Below, one piece after another: positions 8,142 through 15,829 of a stretch of DNA of 30,032 nucleotides; positions within the stretch are counted from its first letter, which is position 1; every line of letters starts with the position of its first letter. The position numbers and the translations under genes are program-made. This DNA comes from JAEUKA01 sp035340095. Lineage in GTDB: Bacteria > Myxococcota_A > Polyangia > Palsa-1104 > JAEUJZ01. Location: NCBI GenBank assembly GCA_035340095.1, contig DAORGN010000037.1, forward strand, positions 1 to 30,032, read 5' to 3'. The notes beneath the pieces were generated by a model. The model was not told the origin of the DNA, ran no database searches, and saw nothing but the letters and a program-made list of their open reading frames with translations.

Positions 8142-8819
8142 ATGCCCCTTCTGCTTTCGCTTTCGATGCCCGGTACGCGGGAACTTTTTGGCTACGGCGT
8201 CGTCGCCCTGTCCGCCATTTTCTTCGTCGTCGATCCGATCGCGGTGGTGCCGGTGTTCATTACCATCACGGAAGGTGACTCGGCCCACAAGCGCAAGCAA
8301 ATGGCGCTGCGTGCTTGCATCGTCACCGCCGGCATCTTGCTGACGTTCCTGATCGCTGGCGGACTGATCTTTAAGTTGTTTTCACTGACGCTGGCGGCGT
8401 TTCGCATCGCTGGCGGACTTTTGCTGTCGCTCACCGGACTCGACATGCTGCGCAGCGTGACTTCGGCAACCAAGACCAGCGACAAAGAAGTCACCGAAGC
8501 GGTCAAAAAACCCGATGTGGCGATCGTCCCTTTGGCCATGCCGCTTCTGGCTGGGCCGGGTTCGATTGCGACGGTGATGGTGCTGGTCGCGCAGGCCAAA
8601 CACTTCTGGCAGGTGGTGATTTTGGGCGTCGCGATCGTGATCACCGCGGCGGCTTCGTATCTGATGCTGCGCGCCGCCTCGCTCGTGAACCGCATCTTGG
8701 GCGCGTCGGGGCGGGCGATCCTCGAACGTGTGATGGGCCTTTTGCTGGTGGCCATCGCCGTGCAGTTCATCATTGGCGGCGTGCGCGACGCCTTCCCAGA
8801 GATTTTTGTCGGTCGATAG
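8142..8819 (+). CDS. MarC family integral membrane protein
   Basis: A 225-aa inner-membrane protein with about six hydrophobic helices. Family features are the first helix FGYGVVALSAIFFVVDPIAVVPVF, then RIAGGLLLSLTGLDML, VPLAMPLLAGPGSIATVMVL and VMGLLLVAIAVQFIIGGV. The PIAVVPVF and P-LAGPGSI motifs are the paired half-repeats that define MarC/SNARE-like proteins. E. coli MarC is of similar size. Despite the name, the family has no established role in multidrug resistance; transport of a small metabolite is presumed. The start ATG at 8142 is reasonable; Met at residue 9 is an alternative. Confidence 0.93.
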   Translation: MPLLLSLSMPGTRELFGYGVVALSAIFFVVDPIAVVPVFITITEGDSAHKRKQMALRACIVTAGILLTFLIAGGLIFKLFSLTLAAFRIAGGLLLSLTGLDMLRSVTSATKTSDKEVTEAVKKPDVAIVPLAMPLLAGPGSIATVMVLVAQAKHFWQVVILGVAIVITAAASYLMLRAASLVNRILGASGRAILERVMGLLLVAIAVQFIIGGVRDAFPEIFVGR

Positions 8820-8927
8820 GTCGTTTTTCCGGAAGTGTTTTTCACCCCCGGCTGTTATCTCCACGCACATAGACTGCCACGCTGCCTGCTTTGCGCAGCC
8901 GCAATCCGAAGCAAGGACATCTGTTTC

Positions 8928-9650
8928 ATGACCCAATCCCAATCGGCGCCCCCGCCGGTCATCGACATCCGTGAGGTCAGCAAGGTCTATCGCACCTCCG
9001 ACGTCGAGGTTCACGCTCTGCGCAGTGTCGATCTGCGAATTCTGCGCGGGGAAATGGTCGCCATCATGGGCCAAAGCGGCTCGGGCAAATCGACGCTGAT
9101 GAACATCATCGGGACGCTCGATAGACCGACTTCGGGCAGCTATCACCTGGATGGCGTTCCGGTTGAAAGGCTCGATGAAACCGAGCTTGCCCGTCTGCGC
9201 AACCGCAAAATCGGCTTTGTTTTTCAGTCATTTAACCTGCTGCCCAGGCACACCGCGCTTGCCAATGTGGAAGTGCCGCTCGTCTACGGGCGCGTGCCGA
9301 AAATCGAACGCTCGAAGCGCGCCGCCGAATCTTTGCGACGGGTCGGGCTCGGCGATCGAATGGATCACCATCCCAACCAGCTTTCGGGTGGGCAGCAGCA
9401 GCGGGTGGCGATTGCGCGAGCGATGGTCACCGATCCGGTGCTGCTGCTCGCTGACGAACCAACGGGCGCACTCGATACCGAAATGACCGATCAGATCATG
9501 AAGTTGTTTTGTGAGCTTCACAAAAGCGGCATGACCGTCGTGCTGGTGACTCACGAACCCGATGTCGCGGCGTATGCCCAGCGGGTGGTTCGTTTCCGCG
9601 ACGGACGAATCGTATCTGATGAACAAAATCCGGAGCGTCCGCATGCGTAG
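8928..9650 (+). CDS. ABC exporter ATPase subunit (LolD/MacB type)
   Basis: A 240-aa nucleotide-binding subunit. Walker A is GQSGSGKST at about residue 46, the Q-loop is FVFQSFNLLPRHTALANVE, the signature is LSGGQQQRVAIARAMV, Walker B is LLLADEPTGALD, and the switch His is in VTHEPD. This combination is typical of the LolD/MacB/FtsE group that powers three-TM FtsX-type permeases. I start it at ATG 8928, preceded by AAGGA; the open frame from 8835 has no signal. Its last bases overlap the start of the TolC-like gene by eight bases. Two permease genes in the same operon are its likely partners, driving substrate release rather than classical transmembrane transport. Confidence 0.95.
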   Translation: MTQSQSAPPPVIDIREVSKVYRTSDVEVHALRSVDLRILRGEMVAIMGQSGSGKSTLMNIIGTLDRPTSGSYHLDGVPVERLDETELARLRNRKIGFVFQSFNLLPRHTALANVEVPLVYGRVPKIERSKRAAESLRRVGLGDRMDHHPNQLSGGQQQRVAIARAMVTDPVLLLADEPTGALDTEMTDQIMKLFCELHKSGMTVVLVTHEPDVAAYAQRVVRFRDGRIVSDEQNPERPHA

Positions 9651-11202
9651 TCGTCAGTTGGCTTTTTCGATCGGATTGGCGACGCTGGCCTTGTCTTCTT
9701 CGGCGATTGCGGCACCGCCGCCGGCTGCGGACACGGTACATCTGTCGCTGCGTGAAGCCATCGAACTGGGTCTGAAAGCCGATCCAGGGGTGGTGTCAGC
9801 GAAGCAATCGCGCGATCGCGCTGATCTGGCGGTGACGCGGTCGCAGCTTGATCGTTTTTCGCTGCGCGTCGATGCGTTCGTCAATGAACAGTACCGGGTC
9901 AGCAACATCGCCGGGGCCGCACCAACGCCGACATGTTCGACGCTGGCGCCCGTGCGCAGCCTGACTGGCAGTGGCAATCTCTACATTCCGCTGCAGCTTT
10001 TGGCGTCGTCGGGTGGCAGCCTTGGCGCACCTTCGGAAGCGGACTGTATGGCATCCGGCGGGGCGTATTACGCGGGCGATTCGCTGCAATCGGGCGCGCT
10101 GGGTCAGTTTAGCTTGGCGGCCAACCTAAACGTGCCGCTGTTTTCCGGTTTCCGTGTCACTGCCACCGTCGAGCGGGCCAAGCTTTTGCGTGATGCGGCA
10201 GATGCATCCATGCACCAAAGTGAACGGCAGATCGCGCTTGATGTGCTGCGGGCGTACTGGAGCGCGCGACGGCTGGAGCTACAGCTAGAAGTTTCGCAGC
10301 AGTCGCTGGCCCGCTTTGATGAAGCCACGGCTGCCGTCGCTGCCCGAGTGCGCAACGGTCTGGCCCCGGTGATTGATCAAAACCGCATGGAGTCGCGTCG
10401 GCAAAATGAAGTCTCGCGGCGGGCCGATCTGGACGGCGCCCTGCTGGAAGCCAAAGCCCAGCTTGGCGTGCTGCTGGGTGTATCGCTGGCCTCGTCGTCG
10501 CTGTCAGAACCTAGCGAGCTGCCGCCGGCGCCACCGGAAAGCATGGAAAGTGTCGACCAGCTCTTGACGCAGGCGCGCAGCCAGCGGCCCGAGCTGCGTG
10601 CCGCGCATGCGAACCTGCTCGCCCAAGTGCAGGCGGTGCGGATTGCGCGCTCGACGTACTATCCGCAGATCGGGCTGTCGGGACTTTTGCAGTTTTCAAA
10701 CAACCCGTATAACCCGCTGATCGGTGCGCGCGTCGCCAACAGCACGGCGAATCCGTTTACCAACATCACCGGGTCGGTGTTCCTGGGTTCGACGCTGAGC
10801 CTGAATCTGTTTGATACCCTGAACACGTATACGGCGGTGCGCGACGCGCAGCTGGAAGAAAAACGGCTGCTCGCAGAGGAAAGACGGGTCGGACGCGCGA
10901 TTGAAGCTGATGTGCGGGTGCTTCACGCGCGGCTGCTCCACCTGTATCGGATGCGCGAACCCCTTTTGCGCAGTCGGGCCCTGGCGCGTGACAACCTGAG
11001 CATCCTTGAGCGTCGCTATCGCAGCGGCGATGTGGCGGTTCTGGATCTGATTGATGCAGCGACGGATCTGGTGACCCAAGAAATCACGCTGGCGAACCAG
11101 GCGGCGACAATCGCGCAGACCTGGGGTGAGCTGTATCTGGCGGCGGGACGACTGCCACCGGCTTCGCTTCTGGCAGCCCAAGACCTGCAAGGCGCCCGCT
11201 AA
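9643..11202 (+). CDS. TolC-like outer membrane efflux channel
   Basis: A 519-aa outer-membrane factor. It has a signal peptide (MRSRQLAFSIGLATLALSSS then AIAA, probable cleavage at about 24/25). The two repeats of the TolC fold are visible: LREAIELGLKADPGVVSAKQ in the first and LLTQARSQRPELRAAHANLLAQ in the second, each followed by helical hairpin and strand sequence, ending SGDVAVLDLIDAATDLVTQEI. The start ATG 9643 has GGAG at proper distance and overlaps the ATPase stop. An insertion at about residues 90-145, holding Cys98 and Cys135 and many Gly/Ser, falls between first-repeat segments and may be an extracellular loop held by a disulfide; that is inference. It is the exit duct for the MacA-like adaptor and the permeases downstream. 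Confidence 0.93.
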   Translation: MRSRQLAFSIGLATLALSSSAIAAPPPAADTVHLSLREAIELGLKADPGVVSAKQSRDRADLAVTRSQLDRFSLRVDAFVNEQYRVSNIAGAAPTPTCSTLAPVRSLTGSGNLYIPLQLLASSGGSLGAPSEADCMASGGAYYAGDSLQSGALGQFSLAANLNVPLFSGFRVTATVERAKLLRDAADASMHQSERQIALDVLRAYWSARRLELQLEVSQQSLARFDEATAAVAARVRNGLAPVIDQNRMESRRQNEVSRRADLDGALLEAKAQLGVLLGVSLASSSLSEPSELPPAPPESMESVDQLLTQARSQRPELRAAHANLLAQVQAVRIARSTYYPQIGLSGLLQFSNNPYNPLIGARVANSTANPFTNITGSVFLGSTLSLNLFDTLNTYTAVRDAQLEEKRLLAEERRVGRAIEADVRVLHARLLHLYRMREPLLRSRALARDNLSILERRYRSGDVAVLDLIDAATDLVTQEITLANQAATIAQTWGELYLAAGRLPPASLLAAQDLQGAR

Positions 11203-11220
11203 CCTGGGGAAGAGAGTGAG

Positions 11221-12509
11221 ATGAGCGAGTTCAATAAGAAACGTTCGAAGTGGCCCACCATCTTGGCTGTGATGGGTGTGCTGTTGCTCATTGCGGGCGG
11301 CGTGTTTTGGAAGAGCCGGGCAGGCAAGCGGGCGGCGTTCGATCCGTCGCTGCTGACCAAGGTGACGCGCGGCGATCTAGAGGTTGCGGTGACCGAGCTT
11401 GGCAAGATCGAACCGCGGGAAAAAGTCGCGGTGAAGTCGAAAGTCGCCGGCCAAGTGGAGAAAATTCTCATCGAGGAAGGCATGCCGGTAAAGTCCGGCC
11501 AGCTGCTTCTGTTTTTGGACCCGACCGAGTTTCAGCGCAGCGTGGTGAGGGCGCAGCAGGAAGTCGACAAAGCCCAAGCCTCGCTCGATTTTGCGCGGGT
11601 CACGCTGGATCGCAGGCGGCGTGCATTTGCCGATCGCGCGGTCGCGCAGGCCGATGTGGATCTGGCGGAAAACGACTGGAAGACCAAAAAAATTGCGGTG
11701 GCACAGGCGCGGGAAGCGCTCGCGGTCGCTGATGATCAGCTTCGTTATTCGCGCATCATCGCGCCGATTGACGGAACGGTGATTCAGCGCAGCATTCGTG
11801 TCGGTGAAACGGTCGTTCCAGGCACGATGGCAACGCTGGATGAAAAGTCGCTGATGGTGGTCGCGGACATGTCGACGCTGATCGCCAAAGTCGAACTCAA
11901 CCAAATTGACGTGGCCAAAGTTCGGCTGGATCAGGATGTGACGCTGACGCTTGATGCGCTACCGGGGAAAAATTACCACGCGAAAGTGTCCAAAATTGCG
12001 CCGGCAGCGATCACGCCCAAAGGCAAAGAAACCGACATCTTTCCCGTCGAGGCAACGCTGGATGCGGGGGCGCTTGCAGACATCAAACCGGGCATGACCG
12101 CCGATGTGAAGTTCCACATCGACGTGCGCAAAGGCGTGCTGAAGCTGCCCATCGAAGCGGTGACCAAGGAAGACGGCAAACACTTTGTCAGCAAGCTGGT
12201 CGAAAAACAGCCAGGGCAGGCCAAAGTCGCCGACAAGATCGAAGTCAAAGTCGGNNNNNNNNNNNNNNNNNNNNNNNNNNNNNNNNNNNNNNNNNNNNNN
12301 NNNNNNNNNNNNNNNNNNNNNNNNNNNNNNNNNNNNNNNNNNNNNNNNNNNNNNTCGAAAAACAGCCAGGGCAGGCCAAAGTCGCCGACAAGATCGAAGT
12401 CAAAGTCGGGGTTCGCAATGATCGCGAACAGGAGATCGTTTCAGGGGTCGCAGAGTCGGACGAAGTTGTGATCCGTCCGCCGTCCGCGGCTGCCAACGAG
12501 TTCAAATAA
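11221..12509 (+). CDS. MacA/HlyD-type membrane fusion protein, interrupted by an assembly gap
   Basis: The periplasmic adaptor of the tripartite pump. ATG 11221 follows GGAAGAG. An N-terminal membrane anchor (about residues 13-30) leads to the first half of the lipoyl domain (VAVKSKVAGQVEKILIEEG). A coiled-coil hairpin of about 95 residues follows, then the second half (IIAPIDGTVIQRSIRVGE), and beta-barrel and membrane-proximal strands. The frame is broken only by the 100 N at 12255-12354. Removing the N and one copy of the flanking 55-bp duplication leaves a continuous frame. It ends VRNDREQEIVSGVAESDEVV and stops at TAA 12507-12509, the expected MacA-type ending. The true protein is therefore probably 377 aa. 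With the N run left in as 100 bases the frame does not close, which supports the merge. It sits 18 bp after the TolC-like gene. Confidence 0.93.
12200..12254. repeat. 55-bp direct repeat, left copy (contig end)
   Basis: Bases 12200-12254 are identical to 12355-12409. They end exactly where the N run begins. A shared 55-mer at two contig ends is what a de Bruijn assembler run with k=55 leaves when it fails to join overlapping contigs. In nature there is probably only one copy. Confidence 0.9.
12255..12354. other. Assembly gap, 100 N
   Basis: Exactly 100 N, the usual placeholder for a gap of unknown size. It lies inside the adaptor gene. Because the two flanks overlap by 55 identical bases, the real gap is probably minus 55 bp, meaning no sequence is missing. 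Confidence 0.97.
12355..12409. repeat. 55-bp direct repeat, right copy (contig start)
   Basis: Identical to 12200-12254 and beginning exactly where the N run ends. Collapsing the two copies keeps the adaptor frame open through to TAA at 12507. Confidence 0.9.
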
Positions 12510-12609
12510 GGAGCCGTGGGTCTGCCTCTGCCTGGCGCGACACGCGGGGCTTTCCGTTTCTTTGGATTTTCTTTTTTCGGTTCGCTCACAGCAAACAGGA
12601 GCCGGTCCG

Positions 12610-13842
12610 GTGTGGCTGACGTATTTGCAGATTGCGCTGCGGGTGCTGCGGGCGAACATGTTTCGCTCGACGCTGACGGTCGCGTCGATTGTCATTGGTG
12701 CGTTTTCTATCGTGCTGATGACATCGCTGGCGGAATCGGGCTTTGGCACGCTGTCGCGCTCGTTTGAAGAACTGGGTGGGGCGCGCCTGATTTCGATGTG
12801 GCCGTCGAAACCGGAAGCCGCCGAAGGCAAAGACGCGATGCACTTGGGCGGCATCAACCGGCATGATGCAGAGGCGGTGCGCAGTGTTCCGCACCTGGTT
12901 GCGCTGACCCAGTTTGTTTCCTCTTGGAAGCAGGATTTGACATCCGATGAAGGCGTCCGTGTGCAAGGCGACCTCGTCGGTGGGGACACCAGCTTCCTGG
13001 GTTTTTTCCGCTATCAGCTTTCGCAAGGCCGTGGACTGGATGACACCGACATCACCGATCGGGCGCGCACTTGTGTGATTGGAAATGATCTGGCGGAAAA
13101 GCTATGGGGGAAAGATGCGCAGGTCATTGGGCGTTATGTCACCGTCGCAGGAACCCACTGCCGGATTGTCGGTCGGCTCAAAAAAGTCGATCGCTGGGGA
13201 ATGGGTTTTGGTTGGAAGTGGGACGAAGTGTTGGTGATGCCGATTGATACGCTGCTCGATAGGATTCCCAAGCTGGGCAAAGAGGGGCGACGGATGTTTC
13301 TGCTCACCGACAGTCCGACGCACAATGACATCGTCAAGCGGATCGTAAACACGGTGCTTTTGGAACGTCATCATGGACTGGATGACTTTCGCTTGTTTGA
13401 TTTTGAAACGCGGCTCAAAGGTTTTTTCCAAGTCTTCCTGATCATGAAAGTGATTGTCGGACTGCTCGCGAGCATCTCACTTGTCGTCGGTGGTGTTGGC
13501 ATCATGAACATCATGCTGGTGTCGGTTTCGGAACGTGTGCGCGAGATCGGAATCCGCAAAGCACTGGGCGCAACACCAGCAGACATCGGGCGGCAGTTCT
13601 TGGTGGAAGCGACGCTGCTCTCTGGGGTCGGCGGGGCGTTTGGCGCGGGACTGGGAATCTTGGGGGCGCTGCTCGGCGGTGCGATCATCACCCACTTCAA
13701 GCCGACGTGGCTGACGCTGATTTCGCAGCCCGCGGTGATTGTGGCGCTGACCAGCTCATCGCTGATTGGTCTTGTGTTCGGATACTGGCCGGCGCGAAGT
13801 GCAAGTCGGCTCGATCCGGTGGTCGCCATCCGCAGTCAATAA
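12610..13842 (+). CDS. MacB-type ABC permease, first of two
   Basis: A 410-aa permease of the FtsX/MacB superfamily. One N-terminal membrane helix (about residues 20-45, FRSTLTVASIVIGAFSIVLM) is followed by a periplasmic MacB-core domain of about 220 residues. Three C-terminal helices then include the family motif VGGVGIMNIMLVSVSERVREIGIRKALGAT and the terminal RSASRLDPVVAIR. There is no fused ATPase, unlike E. coli MacB; the ATPase is the separate first gene of the operon. I take GTG 12610 as the start because AGGAG lies eight bases before it; the frame also reads from a TTG at 12562. The 100 bp upstream contain no clear terminator. The next permease starts 12 bp downstream. Confidence 0.92.
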   Translation: MWLTYLQIALRVLRANMFRSTLTVASIVIGAFSIVLMTSLAESGFGTLSRSFEELGGARLISMWPSKPEAAEGKDAMHLGGINRHDAEAVRSVPHLVALTQFVSSWKQDLTSDEGVRVQGDLVGGDTSFLGFFRYQLSQGRGLDDTDITDRARTCVIGNDLAEKLWGKDAQVIGRYVTVAGTHCRIVGRLKKVDRWGMGFGWKWDEVLVMPIDTLLDRIPKLGKEGRRMFLLTDSPTHNDIVKRIVNTVLLERHHGLDDFRLFDFETRLKGFFQVFLIMKVIVGLLASISLVVGGVGIMNIMLVSVSERVREIGIRKALGATPADIGRQFLVEATLLSGVGGAFGAGLGILGALLGGAIITHFKPTWLTLISQPAVIVALTSSSLIGLVFGYWPARSASRLDPVVAIRSQ

Positions 13843-13854
13843 GAGGAGTATAAG

Positions 13855-15114
13855 ATGTCTCTATTTGCTTCACTCCTCGATCTGCTTTCATCGGTGCTGC
13901 ATTCGTTTCGGCAGCACAAAGTGCGGGCTTTTCTGACCCTGCTCGGCATGATCATCGGCGCCGGTTCGGTGGTGCTTTTGTCGGGACTTTTGGCCGGTGG
14001 GGAAGACGCGCTGTCGTCGACGCAGCAGTTTATCGAAGAAAAAGATGTGATCGAAATCGAAAACGCGGCGGCACCGGAAAAGCAGCGCAATCGGACCCAG
14101 CGTGCACTCGATTATCTGGATCAGCGGGCGCTCGACCGCAGCGTGGCGACGGGTGGTTCTCCGACGGAAGGAGAGCTTATGGACTGGCGCCACAAAGCGA
14201 AAGTCGGGGAAACCACCAAAAATGTGATGGTGCTTGGGGCGTCTCCGCAAGCGCTCGACCTGTATCACGTCAAACTGGAAATGGGCCGCTTTATCGACGA
14301 GCACGATCTGCAAAAGCGCGCCCGTGTGGCCGTGATTGGGTACGAAGTCTGGAAAGACCTGCTTTCGGGGACGCGCGATCTGAATGGAAAGTCCGTGACG
14401 ATTGGATCGGTGCGCTGGCAGGTCATCGGCGTGCTGGCACACAAACCACCGATGGTGGCGGGGCCAGGAACTTGGATGTGGGATCGCCGCGTGGTGGTTC
14501 CTGCGACGACGTTTCAAGGGGTGATTCGGCATTCGCGCAAGCTCGACAGCATCTACATTCGGGTGTTGCCGCAGCTTGGGGATCTGATGCAGGCGGTGGT
14601 GCGGGCGCGGTCGTGGGCGAAAACGACGATTTTGTCCCGTCACTATGAAGTCGAAAATTTCAAAGTCGATTCCGACAAGGATTCCCAACAGCAGGCCGAG
14701 GTGATCTTTTTGGTCATCAACATACTGATGCTGTGCACGGCGGCACTGTCTCTGTTTGTCGGCGGAATCAACATCATGAACATCATGCTGGTGACGGTGA
14801 CAGAGCGGACGCGCGAAATCGGAATCCGGCGAGCCCTTGGTGCCACGCGCGGCGACATCTTGCAGCAGTTCCTGCTCGAAGCCGGGATCATCGCAGGACT
14901 TGGTGGGATGGCCGGTGTGCTCGGGGGCATGGCGCTGGTGTTTTCAATCAGCAAAATTTTGGCTTACGTGCTGGGAAGCTGGACGGCGCACTACAAGCTG
15001 TGGGCGATTTTGCTCGGGCTTGGTTCCAGTACGTTCACGGGTGTGTTCTTTGGTCTGTATCCGGCGTGGCGGGCCGCGCGTCTTGATCCGGTGGAAGCCC
15101 TGCGTTACGAATAA
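13855..15114 (+). CDS. MacB-type ABC permease, second of two
   Basis: A 419-aa permease with the same layout as its neighbour: a first helix FLTLLGMIIGAGSVVLLSGL (about residues 24-43), a periplasmic domain with a long charged insertion (about 60-110, EEKDVIEIENAAAPEKQRN), and three C-terminal helices containing VGGINIMNIMLVTVTERTREIGIRRALGAT. It ends AARLDPVEALRYE, the standard MacB/FtsX ending. The ribosome site GAGGAG is seven bases from the ATG. It is clearly homologous to, but diverged from, the previous gene, so the pump most likely works as a heterodimer of two different permeases served by one ATPase. The substrate is unknown; peptides, lipopeptides and macrolides are all handled by relatives. 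Confidence 0.93.
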   Translation: MSLFASLLDLLSSVLHSFRQHKVRAFLTLLGMIIGAGSVVLLSGLLAGGEDALSSTQQFIEEKDVIEIENAAAPEKQRNRTQRALDYLDQRALDRSVATGGSPTEGELMDWRHKAKVGETTKNVMVLGASPQALDLYHVKLEMGRFIDEHDLQKRARVAVIGYEVWKDLLSGTRDLNGKSVTIGSVRWQVIGVLAHKPPMVAGPGTWMWDRRVVVPATTFQGVIRHSRKLDSIYIRVLPQLGDLMQAVVRARSWAKTTILSRHYEVENFKVDSDKDSQQQAEVIFLVINILMLCTAALSLFVGGINIMNIMLVTVTERTREIGIRRALGATRGDILQQFLLEAGIIAGLGGMAGVLGGMALVFSISKILAYVLGSWTAHYKLWAILLGLGSSTFTGVFFGLYPAWRAARLDPVEALRYE

Positions 15115-15198
15115 GCACCGTCGGTGGCGAAAATTTTCGCGCAGTGGTTACACTTTCGCGCGTACTTCTGCGAGCATGTTCAGTTAGGAGGAAAGCGA

Positions 15199-15756
15199 AT
15201 GCGGTTTGTCCATGCGGCTCTGTTTGCTCTTTTGCTGTCGGCCAGCCCAGCCCTGGCGCGTCCGGTTGCCAGTGTGGAGGTTCCCGAAACCCTGAGCTTC
15301 GAAGGGAAGACGCTCAAGCTCAACGGCGCGGGAATTCGCAAGAAGGTCATCGTCAAGGTGTATGTCGGCGCGCTGTATCTGGAAGAGACGACGCAAAATG
15401 GCGATGCGATCATCAAGTCGGATGCGGTGCGGGTGGTCAAGCTGACGTTTCTGCGCAGCGTCGAAAAGGACAAGCTGATCGGCGCCTTCAAGGAAGGCTT
15501 TGAGAAAAACTCCGCGGACAAAGCGGCGGCGTTCGCAGCCCATCTGGAAAAACTGGCAGCGGTTCTCACCGACGCAAAAGAAGGATCGGTGATGACTGTG
15601 GCCTACGTTCCGGGGAAGGGCACCCAGATTGGCATGCAGGGTGGCGGCTCGGTCACAATCGAAGGCAAAGACTTCGGTGATGCGATGTTCCGCAACTGGC
15701 TTGGTGCCAAGCCTGCCGACGGTGGACTGAAGACCGAAATGCTGGCCGGAAAGTAG
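15199..15756 (+). CDS. Periplasmic chalcone isomerase-like domain protein
   Basis: A 185-aa secreted protein. The signal peptide is MRFVHAALFALLLSASPALA, with probable cleavage at about 20/21. The mature part has FEGKTLKLNGAGIRKKVIVKVYVGALYLEE and a central KLTFLRSVEKDKLIGAFKEGF, then VMTVAYVPGKGTQIG and MFRNWLGAKPAD. These are hallmarks of the bacterial chalcone-isomerase-like family, which is usually exported and is not known to act on flavonoids. A role in lipid or fatty-acid binding has been proposed for relatives. The ATG at 15199 is set by a strong AGGAGG seven bases before it. It lies 84 bp after the second permease and may be read from the same transcript. Confidence 0.9.
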   Translation: MRFVHAALFALLLSASPALARPVASVEVPETLSFEGKTLKLNGAGIRKKVIVKVYVGALYLEETTQNGDAIIKSDAVRVVKLTFLRSVEKDKLIGAFKEGFEKNSADKAAAFAAHLEKLAAVLTDAKEGSVMTVAYVPGKGTQIGMQGGGSVTIEGKDFGDAMFRNWLGAKPADGGLKTEMLAGK

Positions 15757-15829
15757 TCTGGGCGCGCTCGGTTGTCGCTCTGCACGTTGGTCCGGTTGAT
15801 TCCTGCTGCTTGTTTGATTCCCTCGCACA

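Noticed and set aside
11221..12471. Treating the adaptor as a pseudogene or as ending at about 12471 through the N run
   Set aside because: That end depends on counting the placeholder N as real bases; merging the 55-bp overlap restores a normal C-terminus.
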